From NCBI GenBank assembly GCA_029559515.1, contig JAKQBO010000014.1:1-34342 (forward strand): DNA of 34,342 bases, given 5' to 3'. A program made the translations under genes and the position numbers. Shown in pieces: positions 15,927 through 22,468 of this stretch. Source of the stretch: a bacterium (lineage in GTDB: Bacteria > Patescibacteriota > Minisyncoccia > Minisyncoccales > UBA1441). A model generated the notes under the pieces. The model saw only the letters and a program-made list of their open reading frames with translations. It ran no database searches and had not been told where the DNA came from. The first letter of the stretch is position 1. Each line of letters starts with the position of its first letter.

Positions 15927-16505
15927 TTAATAAATTAAGCGCTCAACTCTCTCCGACCAGGCGCCGTCTTGAACTATCCGGCCATTAAATAAATCTACTA
16001 TCGTTAAATCTTGCCCGGCATAAAGACAAACCCCTTTTAAGGTCGCTTCGGCGGGTTTCTTCAGCTTGATTTCATCCGGGCGAAAGGTGTCGCTCTGTCC
16101 GGAAATGTTCGCCGAGGTGGCTGTAACCGGGAAGCCAGCCCGTTGGATTAGCTCCTGAGCCGTAGTGTTCTGAAACTGAATGACTCCGATCAGGTTGCTT
16201 GGCCCGCTCAACAGTGGAGAAGTTGAAGCCCCTTTGGGGAGTAGAAACATCACTGGACCAGGCCAGATCTCTTGAAGAACTGCCCGGTAGTCAGAACCAA
16301 GATGGACGATATCTTCGACCTGAGACAGGTTGCTAACCGCTACAGGCAAAGGCTTTGATCCGGCTGAAAATCCCTTGGCGGCCGCAACCTGTCTGATCGC
16401 CTGGTCATCGTAAATACTGGCGCCTAAAGCATAGTAAGTATCGCCGGGATAGATAACTATCCCCCCTCGCTTGAGAATTTTAGCTGCTGAAATTATCTGA
16501 TCCAT
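15927..16505 (-). CDS. tsaC: L-threonylcarbamoyladenylate synthase (TsaC/Sua5/YrdC family)
   Basis: 192 residues, the single YrdC-domain form. Makes threonylcarbamoyl-AMP from Thr, bicarbonate and ATP for the t6A37 modification of ANN-decoding tRNAs. Visible family elements: GGIVIYPGDTYYALGASIYDDQAIRQVAAAKGF ('G.v.a.PTdTvYgLg' in most members, with PT changed to PG here), KPLPVAVSNLSQVEDIV, IWPGPVMFLLP and FPVTATSANISGQ. The common 'R.P' following the hydrophobic strand is not evident (IQFQN). It is first in tsaC-rlmE-prmC and has a close promoter with no Shine-Dalgarno sequence. Confidence 0.92.
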   Translation of the reverse strand: MDQIISAAKILKRGGIVIYPGDTYYALGASIYDDQAIRQVAAAKGFSAGSKPLPVAVSNLSQVEDIVHLGSDYRAVLQEIWPGPVMFLLPKGASTSPLLSGPSNLIGVIQFQNTTAQELIQRAGFPVTATSANISGQSDTFRPDEIKLKKPAEATLKGVCLYAGQDLTIVDLFNGRIVQDGAWSERVERLIY

Positions 16506-16513
16506 ATCTCTTG

Positions 16514-16543
16514 ATTATAGCTCATAAGAGGGGCTTACCCCAA
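16514..16543 (-). promoter_or_regulatory. Promoter of tsaC-rlmE-prmC (predicted leaderless)
   Basis: A perfect TATAAT (16519-16514) sits 8 nt before the tsaC ATG; a weak -35 (TTGGGG, 16543-16538) lies 18 nt further up. The predicted start is 1-2 nt before the ATG. A short GGGG/CCCC hairpin overlaps the -35 region. Confidence 0.5.
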
Positions 16544-16549
16544 GACGGT

Positions 16550-16849
16550 TTACTCTGGGTAAACCAAATCAATAATCAAATCTATCTTTTCCTGAGACAG
16601 GCCCTCGGAATAATAAAGCCGGAGGGCTTGAGACAGGCGAAGCCTTGCGCCGTCCATTTTAAAAACATGAGCAATATTTTCTTCTACTGAAAGCTTTGCC
16701 CGACGAGTAATCACTATGCCCTCTTTTAAATAGTCGCTCACATCTTCTACTAGTGTCAGATTATCATCTGAAATATTGTGAACAGCATCGATGATTTTAT
16801 CTTGATCTAAATCAGGGTAGCAAGGCATAAAGACCATCTCATTTTCCAT
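16550..16849 (-). CDS. Small acidic protein of unknown function
   Basis: 99 residues from the ATG at 16849. A TTG 21 nt upstream is in frame, but the ATG is preceded by GAGGAG at 9 nt, one of the clearest Shine-Dalgarno sequences in the window. The protein is soluble and acidic (pI low by eye): MENEMVFMPCYPDLDQDKI, then DDNLTLVEDVSDYL. A central ITRRAKLSVEENIAHVFKMDGARLRLSQAL and a terminal SEGLSQEKIDLIIDLVYPE look helical. I do not recognise the family. It is separated from its neighbours by about 45 and 70 nt and may be a single-gene unit, since its strong ribosome-binding site differs from the neighbouring genes. Confidence 0.7.
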   Translation of the reverse strand: MENEMVFMPCYPDLDQDKIIDAVHNISDDNLTLVEDVSDYLKEGIVITRRAKLSVEENIAHVFKMDGARLRLSQALRLYYSEGLSQEKIDLIIDLVYPE

Positions 16850-16919
16850 AATTGTTATCTCCTCGGCCAAGATAAAATCTTAACCGGGGCCGATTACTGT
16901 CCATCTCTGCCGGAAATAA

Positions 16920-17165
16920 TTAAGTCAACTTGGCCGTTGTTTGACATCTCCATGCTCTCAGCCGTTGATCGGGTTTGATAGCACTAATTCCCGATTGCCC
17001 TCCAAGGCTTTCGAGTAAAGAGTAAAAAGTCTGACCGGCCGCTATTATTATATTATCCTGATCATCCAGATTGTCTAGACAAAAAATCATCAATCGCCCA
17101 AAGCCTCCCACTCTTTGCATAATGTTAAGTCCTAGCAGGACTCCAAAAGCAACCAATATGATCAT
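16920..17165 (-). CDS. Short hypothetical protein with N-terminal hydrophobic segment
   Basis: 81 residues from the ATG at 17165, which follows GAGGG at 5 nt, a strong ribosome-binding site; the open frame extends 18 codons further upstream, but that part is less likely. Residues about 1-16 (MIILVAFGVLLGLNIM) could be a membrane segment or signal. The rest (RLMIFCLDNLDDQDNIIIAAGQTFYSLLESLGG) shows no motif I know, and the C-terminus is basic and low in complexity. Being short and unrecognised, it could be a chance frame; the ribosome-binding site is the main support. Confidence 0.45.
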   Translation of the reverse strand: MIILVAFGVLLGLNIMQRVGGFGRLMIFCLDNLDDQDNIIIAAGQTFYSLLESLGGQSGISAIKPDQRLRAWRCQTTAKLT

Positions 17166-17244
17166 TACTTCCCTCTTTTTTATCAACTCTAAAAAACAAT
17201 AAATCGGACAATAAACCAAATATGGGTAATCTTTAAAAATTACT

Positions 17245-17289
17245 CAAAAAAGAGACCGGACCTCCCCAGATAGCTGCAGGGAAAGAGGG
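17245..17289 (-). terminator. Candidate terminator downstream of tRNA-Gln
   Basis: On the minus strand CTTTCCC (17285-17279) can pair with GGGGAGG (17267-17261), two pairs being G-U, with an 11-nt loop. About 4 nt later comes a TCTC and a run of six T (17251-17246). The stem is not directly joined to the T-run, so this is a weak candidate. It would end the ftsB-to-tRNA-Gln unit. Confidence 0.3.
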
Positions 17290-17306
17290 TTATTAATTTC
17301 TTAATG

Positions 17307-17377
17307 CTCGGGGGCAGGGATTCGAACCCCAATTGCCAGGGCCAGAACCTGGTGTCCTACCATTAGACGACCCCCGA
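17307..17377 (-). tRNA. tRNA-Gln (CTG)
   Basis: Acceptor TCGGGGG/CCCCCGA, D-arm GTCTAATGGTAGGAC, anticodon stem CCAGG/CCTGG around loop TTCTGGC (anticodon CTG), T-arm TGGGG/CCCTG with TTCGAAT (one imperfect pair). Discriminator G as in bacterial tRNA-Gln; CCA not encoded. It lies 26 nt downstream of ftsX and is probably read through from that operon. Confidence 0.93.
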
Positions 17378-17403
17378 AAAGCAATCTATTCTAGCAACTC
17401 AGC

Positions 17404-18321
17404 CTATTTTTTCAAATAACGCTGAACCGCTAACAGAGTTGAAATAAAACCTAAGAACAGCGCTCCTATAATTTGGATGGCTAGCAGCCAAACAATATTT
17501 TCTGACAAATATTCCCAAAGATTAAATCCTGGGACCAGTGACTCCACCGAAGGAGTCAGGAAATAGCTGGCCGGCAAAATAATCAAAATGACCAAAAGAG
17601 CAGCAAATAGTCCGCTAACCATTCCCTGGACCACAAAAGGTGCCTTAATAAACCAAGACGAGGCTCCCACTAGTTTCATAGTCTCAATTTCGCTCCGAGC
17701 GGCATGGATCGAGACCCGAATGCTGCTAAAGGCAATTAACACAACTAAAACCGTTAAAAGCAAAGCAGCCACCACCCCAAACCACTGGATTCGACTGGTG
17801 GTGTTGAAGACCCGCTCAATCACATCTTCCCGGTGATGGTAATCAACCTTGCTCAGTATATCAGCATGATGCTGAGTTAAATAATCAGCCACCTCAGCAT
17901 AAAGATGAACTTCGCCCAAGGTTATATCGAGCGAAGCTAAAAAGGGATTCTCACCCACCTGCTCCAGGGCTCTTTGATACAAAGGGTCTCCGCGATAACG
18001 GTCTAAAAAATGACTCAAGGCTTCTTCTGGAGAGACAATTTTTATATCCTGAATTTGATCACCGAAATGATCCTTTAAGTCATCTCTGATCACGGCTATT
18101 TCGCTAACCGCTGTGCCTCGCTGGAAATAAGCAGCAATACTGACCCGCTCTTGCACCTGGTTAATAACGGCCTGAGAAAGACCGTTCAGTAAAAAAAGTG
18201 CGCTGACCAAAAAAATCACTACTGCAATTACCAGGACTGTAATCCAGCTTGATTCACGAGCCCGCTTAAAGTTGGTCCAGCCAAATAACAAAACGCGCTT
18301 AAGAGATGTCAATCTAGACAT
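17404..18321 (-). CDS. ftsX: Cell division protein FtsX (ABC-type permease partner)
   Basis: About 305 residues from the ATG at 18321, placed 2 nt after the ftsE stop; a TTG at 18327 overlapping the stop is an alternative. Topology fits FtsX: N-terminal cytoplasmic part (FGWTNFKRARESSWIT), TM1 (VLVIAVVIFLVSALFLL), an extracellular domain of about 120 residues (INQVQERVSIAAYFQRG..., SPEEALSHFLDRY), then three TM segments (GVVAALLLTVLVVLIAFSSIRVSI; a second after SWFIKAPFVVQGMVSGLFAALLVILII; a third, IVWLLAIQIIGALFLGFIS). SEIETMKLVGAS before TM3 is the conserved FtsE-contact region. The family relays ATP hydrolysis by FtsE to periplasmic or exported murein hydrolases. Confidence 0.94.
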   Translation of the reverse strand: MSRLTSLKRVLLFGWTNFKRARESSWITVLVIAVVIFLVSALFLLNGLSQAVINQVQERVSIAAYFQRGTAVSEIAVIRDDLKDHFGDQIQDIKIVSPEEALSHFLDRYRGDPLYQRALEQVGENPFLASLDITLGEVHLYAEVADYLTQHHADILSKVDYHHREDVIERVFNTTSRIQWFGVVAALLLTVLVVLIAFSSIRVSIHAARSEIETMKLVGASSWFIKAPFVVQGMVSGLFAALLVILIILPASYFLTPSVESLVPGFNLWEYLSENIVWLLAIQIIGALFLGFISTLLAVQRYLKK

Positions 18322-18323
18322 AA

Positions 18324-19007
18324 TCAAAAAACAAAGTTTCGGGTTTGATAATCATCACGAATAATTCTCCCCTGATTCAGAGCAATTACCCGGCCTTCGG
18401 TTTGAGCAATCACGTCCTTGTCGTGGGTCGCGACAACGACCGTTGTCCCCATCTGATGAATTTTATTCAACACTTCAATGATATCCCAAGTATTATAGGG
18501 ATCAAGATTGCCGCTTGGCTCATCGGCCATAATCACCTCCGGCTGGTGAATCAGCGCTCGGGCAATAGCGAGGCGCTGCTTCTCCCCGCCTGAAAGCTGA
18601 TGGGGAAAGTCGTCGGTCTTATCGGCCAGGCCGACAATTTCTAAAACTCGGGGCACGTCTCGCTCGATCTCCGAATCAGATGCTCCAATGACGCTTAAGA
18701 CGTAAGCGACATTGCCGTAAACCGTCTGCTGGGGCAACAGCTTATAATCCTGATAGACCACCCCTATCCGCTGCCTTAGCTGGCAGATCTGGCGACGATT
18801 CATCTCTAATACCGATTGCCCGTCAAAATAAACCTGACCCTCGGTTGGAAGCTCTTCGCGGATCAAGAGCTTAATTAAGGTCGTCTTGCCGGCTCCCGAT
18901 TTACCGACAATAGTCACAAACTCGCCCTGCTTAATCTCCAGGTTAATATTATCGAGCGCCAGGCAGGAGTTAGAATAAAGTTTGCTAACTTGGTCAAACT
19001 TAATCAT
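18324..19007 (-). CDS. ftsE: Cell division ATP-binding protein FtsE
   Basis: 227 residues, the usual size. ABC ATPase partner of FtsX. Walker A GKSGAGKTT, Q-loop VYQDYKLLP, signature LSGGEKQRLAIARAL, Walker B VIMADEPSGNLDP and H-loop VVVATHDKDV are all intact. The GVVYQDYKLLPQQTVYGNVAYVL stretch is characteristic of FtsE. Its ATG overlaps the prfB stop by 8 nt (ATGATTAA). It ends with TGA, showing that TGA is a stop codon here and needs RF2. Confidence 0.96.
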   Translation of the reverse strand: MIKFDQVSKLYSNSCLALDNINLEIKQGEFVTIVGKSGAGKTTLIKLLIREELPTEGQVYFDGQSVLEMNRRQICQLRQRIGVVYQDYKLLPQQTVYGNVAYVLSVIGASDSEIERDVPRVLEIVGLADKTDDFPHQLSGGEKQRLAIARALIHQPEVIMADEPSGNLDPYNTWDIIEVLNKIHQMGTTVVVATHDKDVIAQTEGRVIALNQGRIIRDDYQTRNFVF

Positions 19008-20110
19008 TGTTCAATTTAATTTCAGCTTTAATGAAATCGTCTAGCTGACCATCCAGCACAGCCTCGACATTTGACGTCTCTACCTCGGTTCGGTAATCTT
19101 TAACCAATTGATAGGGCTGGATAACATAAGAGCGAATCTGTTGGCCCCAAGCAGCGCTTTTGATGCCACTCTTCAGAGCCGAGATCTTCTGAGCCGCTTC
19201 TTCTGCCTGGCGCTTTTTCAATTTCGCCTTTAACAGATTCATAGCCATCTCGCGGTTGGCCCCCTGTGACCGTCCGGCTTGGCAAGCAACTTGAATTTTG
19301 GTTGGTAAATGGGTAATCCTCACCGCTGACTCGGTCTTGTTAACGTACTGGCCACCCGGTCCTGAAGCCCGATAAGTGTCGATCCTAAGATCGCCTAAAT
19401 TAATCTCCAGATCAGACTCGTTCTGGCCAAGAATGGGCAGCACCTCAACTAGAGCAAAAGAAGTGTGGCGTAGCTGCTGGTCAGAAAAAGGAGAAATTCT
19501 AACCAAGCGGTGAACTCCCTGCTCGTTCTTGAGATAGCCAAAGGCATTCTGGCCTTTGATCTCAATAACGACTGCTTTTAATCCAATCCGCCCATCCGGC
19601 CCGCCGGATTCACCAAAGGACTGGTCAAGAATAACCGAACTCCAGCCCTGTTGATCAGCATAGCGCCGATACATTCTAGCCAGCATCGCCACCCAGTCCT
19701 CGGCCTCCCGGCCACCGGCCCCAGCAGTAATTTCGATAATTGCGCCGCCGTGGTCGTACTGGCCGCTCAAGAAACGCTTGATCTCCTGCTGGTCAAGTCT
19801 CTCCTTAAGCTTGGCCAGCTGTCCCTCGACCATCGGCCGGAGACTGCTGTCATCGGCCGCCAGTTGACCCAACTCAGCTAAATCACTCACTTCTTTTTCT
19901 AAAAGAGCTAAACTCTCAACTTCCTCCTCTAATTCGGCTAACCGTTTACTGGTTTCTACGGCCTTCTCTCGATCTGCCCAGAAATCAGGCCGGCTCGTAG
20001 CCTCTTTCAGCTGCTCCGCTTTCTTTTTTTTATCCGCCCAGTTAAAGATAGCCCATCACTTGATGGACCTGCTCTTTCAATTGATTTATCTTGTCTTCTA
20101 GCGGTGTCAT
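19000..20110 (-). CDS. prfB: Peptide chain release factor 2, programmed +1 frameshift
   Basis: 369 residues after one +1 shift, against 365 in E. coli. The zero frame begins ATG at 20110, encodes 22 residues ending QVMGYL, then stops at TAA (20044-20042). Skipping one base joins it to the main frame (NWADKKKKAEQLKEATSRPDFWADREKAV), matching the usual LDYDAKKERLEEV...PDVWNEPERAQAL. RF2 hallmarks: tripeptide SPF in RLVRISPFSDQQLRHTSF (stop-codon reading) and GGQ in ASGPGGQYVNKTESAVRITH (peptidyl-tRNA hydrolysis; PrmC target). The start is only 6 nt from the tRNA-Thr 3' end and has no ribosome-binding site. The next gene, ftsE, overlaps its stop. Unusual: the in-frame stop at the shift site is TAA, not TGA. 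Confidence 0.93.
20041..20050 (-). promoter_or_regulatory. prfB programmed +1 frameshift site (TAT CTT TAA C)
   Basis: TAT CTT TAA C on the minus strand corresponds to the well-known RF2 site TAT CTT TGA C. CTT is the slippery codon (a shift re-pairs it on TTT), followed by the in-frame stop and a C. Upstream the E. coli-type Shine-Dalgarno stimulator AGGGGG is reduced to ATGGGC. The stop is TAA in place of the usual TGA. Confidence 0.88.
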
Positions 20111-20116
20111 ATCTTG

Positions 20117-20189
20117 AGCCGAGAGCGGGATTCGAACCCGCGACCTAGCGCTTACGAAGCGCTCGCTCTACCAACTGAGCTATCTCGGC
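20117..20189 (-). tRNA. tRNA-Thr (CGT)
   Basis: Acceptor GCCGAGA/TCTCGGC, D-arm with TTGGTAGAG, anticodon stem AGCGC/GCGCT around loop TTCGTAA (anticodon CGT), T-arm GCGGG/CCCGC with TTCGAAT. Discriminator T; CCA not encoded. Just 6 nt separate its 3' end from the prfB start codon, and 5 nt separate it from the upstream tRNA-Gly. Confidence 0.94.
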
Positions 20190-20194
20190 CGAGC

Positions 20195-20269
20195 TGGAGC
20201 GGCAGACGGGAATTGAACCCGCGACCTTCTGCTTGGGAAGCAGACGTTCTGCCTCTGAACTACTGCCGC
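20195..20269 (-). tRNA. tRNA-Gly (CCC)
   Basis: Acceptor GCGGCAG/CTGCCGC, D-arm TTCAGAGGCAGAA, anticodon stem TCTGC/GCAGA around loop TTCCCAA (anticodon CCC), T-arm GCGGG/CCCGT with TTCAATT. Discriminator T, CCA encoded (20197-20195). Its first 10 nt are also the last codons and stop of the ftsB-like gene (CGG CAG TAG). Confidence 0.94.
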
Positions 20270-20661
20270 CTAAACCAGCCACCAACGGTAGCTTTTAGCT
20301 TCTCCCAAAAATCAAGCTCTGTTTCTTCTAAAGAAACTTCTGCTTCTTCTGGCTCTATCTCAAAAACAATCACTTCTTCGCCCGACCTTTTTAAATTCAA
20401 TCGCTCCAGAGCAACCCTCTCCAAAAAAGATTCTTCGCCGGTCGCCTCAGCCTGGGCCTCCAGCTGGCTTCTCTGCTCCTCTAGAGTCCGCATTTCGGCC
20501 TCCAGCCGCTCGGCTCTCTCCCGATACTCTCTTCCCTGTCGATAAAGACTGATGTTTCGTTGAGCAAAGAAAACCAGCAAAACTAATACTGAAACAAACG
20601 CCAGCCAAGACCAAAAACTATTTTTCTTTTTGCGCCGAGCCGGTCGCCATTGCTCTACCAT
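20260..20661 (-). CDS. FtsB/DivIC family septum formation initiator
   Basis: 133 residues. Short basic N-terminus (RPARRKKKN), one TM (about 15-33; FWSWLAFVSVLVLLVFFA), then a coiled coil (about 42-75; REYRERAERLEAEMRTLEEQRSQLEAQ), and the family's conserved tail FLERVALERLNLKRSGEEVIVFEIEPEE (compare 'yiE..AR..L.yvkpgE.vv'). This bitopic protein joins the divisome FtsQ/L/B (DivIB/FtsL/DivIC) complex. The C-terminal 25 residues are acidic then aromatic (ELDFWEKLKATVGGWFRRQ), longer than usual. Its stop codon lies within the 5' end of tRNA-Gly. It leads an operon with two tRNAs, prfB, ftsE and ftsX; its promoter sits inside the end of lepA. Confidence 0.88.
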   Translation of the reverse strand: MVEQWRPARRKKKNSFWSWLAFVSVLVLLVFFAQRNISLYRQGREYRERAERLEAEMRTLEEQRSQLEAQAEATGEESFLERVALERLNLKRSGEEVIVFEIEPEEAEVSLEETELDFWEKLKATVGGWFRRQ

Positions 20662-20670
20662 ACTCTATCT

Positions 20671-20698
20671 ATTATAAACTAACTGCTCAACTCTTCAA
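20671..20698 (-). promoter_or_regulatory. Promoter of ftsB-tRNA-prfB-ftsEX unit (predicted leaderless)
   Basis: TTGAAG (20698-20693), 16-nt spacer, perfect TATAAT (20676-20671), 9 nt before the ATG. The start would lie 2-3 nt before the start codon. The -35 box is inside the final codons of lepA. Confidence 0.6.
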
Positions 20699-22468
20699 CA
20701 TTTTCAGGAACACCTCCGCCGTCAGGTTGACCCGGCCCGTCTGAGCCAGCTTCTTTTTACCCTGGCGCTGCTTAACCAACAGCTTTTTCTTTCGGCTCCA
20801 GTCCCCGCCATAAAGAGGGGCCGTAACATTTTTGCGCCGAGCCTTGATTGTTTGCCGGGCGATGATTCGCCCCTCAACCCGAGCTTGAAGACTGATCATA
20901 AATTGCTCCGCTGGCAAAACTTCCTTCAGTCGATCAACCAGTCTGCGTCCTTCGCGGTAGGCTTCTGATCGGGCAACTATTCGAGAAAGGCTATCTTTGA
21001 CTTCTCCGGCAATGAGAATTTCCAGCTTAACCAGATCAGCAGCGCGATAATCCAGCAGCTGATAGCTAGCCGAAGCATGGCCCTCGGTCGCTCCCTTTAG
21101 AGCATCATCCAGCCCGGCCATAATACAGCGCAGCGGGGTCTGATAAACCAAGACAAATCGCCCCGCCTGCAGATATTGCTGCTCCTGAAAGCTGCCCTCG
21201 CGCTGGCTCAGAACATCCATCGCCTGGCCTAACCACCGCTTAGGAACCACTATCTTTAGTTCAACCCAGGGCTCAGCCAGTTCTTCCATCTCTTCTGCTG
21301 GCGGCCAGTCAGCCGCTGAATTAACCATTTTCTTTGCCTGGCCCCGGCGTTTAATCTGGTAGCTGACCATGGGCGAGGTAATAATCAAATCCAAGCCAAA
21401 CTCTTCCTCGAGTCTGCGAGCCGTAATCTCTGCATGTAATAAGCCTAAAAATCCAACCCGAAAGCCTTTCCCTAGACCTTCTCTTTTTTCTACCTCAAAG
21501 GTCAGAGCCGGATCATTAAGCTTAAGTTTCTCCAGAGAAGACTTAAGCAAGGTAAAACCACTTTCATTACGAGCATAAAAACCATTAAAAACCATCGGCT
21601 GGGGCTCGCGATAGCCCGGCCAGGGCGTAACCGGACAATTCTCTTTCATGAATGTATCACCAACCCGAACGCTATCTGATTCTTTTAAACCAGTTGCCAA
21701 ATAACCTATCTCGCCGGAAGAGAGTTCGCTTTGAGGCTCAAGCTCCGGTCGGAAAAAACCAACCTGTTTAACCTCTCCCTTGACTCCGGTGGCATTTAAG
21801 ACAAATTGATCCCCGGCCCGGACTGAACCGCCAAATAACCTTAAATAAGCGACCACCCCCTGGAAAGAATCATAATGAGAATCAAAGATTAAGCCGCAAA
21901 AATCAGAGCCGCCTTTATCCGGAGCGGGAACTTCTCGAATAACTCTCGCTAATAGATCGCTTACCCCGATTCCTTTTTTAGCCGAAATCAAAGAAACATC
22001 ATTGATGTCAACTCCGACTATGTCAGCGAGCTCCCGCTGAGTCGCTTCAGTCTCAGCCTGGGGCAGATCAATTTTGTTCACCGCCGGAATAATAACCAGG
22101 CCCTGATCCTGAGCCAGCCTCAGATTAGCCAGCGTCTGGGCTTGAATGCCTTGAGATGCGTCTACTAGTAAAATCGCTCCCTCAACCGCAGCCAAGGCTC
22201 GCGAAACTTCATAACCGAAATCAACATGGCCGGGCGTATCAATTAAATTCAACAGCCATGACTGGCCATCGAGCTGATAGCGCATCCGCACCGGATGCAT
22301 CTTAATGGTAATCCCTTTCTCTTTTTCCAGATTCATCCGATCTAAGAACTGGTCTTGCATCTTAAAACCGGCCACTGTTCCCGTCAGCTCTAAGAATCGG
22401 TCGGCCAGGGTAGACTTGCCGTGGTCAACATGACTGATGATGACAAAGTTTCGAAAAGAGCCCAACAT
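20687..22468 (-). CDS. lepA: Elongation factor 4 (LepA)
   Basis: 593 residues, the usual LepA length. Translational GTPase proposed to back-translocate or remodel stalled ribosomes. G-domain: ISHVDHGKSTLADR (P-loop), GITIK (switch I), IDTPGHVDF (G3), NKIDLP (G4), SAKKGIG (G5). Later LepA-specific parts: PMVFNGFYAR, FRVGFLGLLHAEI, SPMVSYQIKRRG, GASASYQLLDYR-like ATEGHASASYQLLDYRAADLVK, and the C-terminal AIKARRKNVTAPLYGGDWSRKKKLLVKQRQGKKK. The ATG overlaps the murJ stop by one base (TAATG), so it is coupled to murJ. Confidence 0.97.
   Translation of the reverse strand: MLGSFRNFVIISHVDHGKSTLADRFLELTGTVAGFKMQDQFLDRMNLEKEKGITIKMHPVRMRYQLDGQSWLLNLIDTPGHVDFGYEVSRALAAVEGAILLVDASQGIQAQTLANLRLAQDQGLVIIPAVNKIDLPQAETEATQRELADIVGVDINDVSLISAKKGIGVSDLLARVIREVPAPDKGGSDFCGLIFDSHYDSFQGVVAYLRLFGGSVRAGDQFVLNATGVKGEVKQVGFFRPELEPQSELSSGEIGYLATGLKESDSVRVGDTFMKENCPVTPWPGYREPQPMVFNGFYARNESGFTLLKSSLEKLKLNDPALTFEVEKREGLGKGFRVGFLGLLHAEITARRLEEEFGLDLIITSPMVSYQIKRRGQAKKMVNSAADWPPAEEMEELAEPWVELKIVVPKRWLGQAMDVLSQREGSFQEQQYLQAGRFVLVYQTPLRCIMAGLDDALKGATEGHASASYQLLDYRAADLVKLEILIAGEVKDSLSRIVARSEAYREGRRLVDRLKEVLPAEQFMISLQARVEGRIIARQTIKARRKNVTAPLYGGDWSRKKKLLVKQRQGKKKLAQTGRVNLTAEVFLKMLKS

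Noticed and set aside
16524-16545. GGGG/CCCC stem-loop as terminator for the small gene at 16550-16849
   Set aside because: Only four pairs and no T-run follows on the minus strand; it overlaps the weak -35 region of tsaC.
16865-16888. AAGAT/ATCTT hairpin upstream of the 99-residue protein as a riboswitch or terminator
   Set aside because: Five A/T-rich pairs with a three-base loop, no T-run and no larger conserved structure visible.
19000-19890. prfB as a 296-residue protein starting at GTG 19890
   Set aside because: This omits the conserved N-terminal domain. The frame is open well upstream and joins ATG 20110 through a recognisable +1 shift site, giving the normal RF2 length.
20114-20545. 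143-residue plus-strand frame beginning MSRERDSNPRPSAYEALALPTELSRP
   Set aside because: This is the well-known false protein from translating the antisense of tRNA genes (RDSNPRPSA / RRELNPRPSA); it covers tRNA-Thr and tRNA-Gly and the ftsB-like gene.
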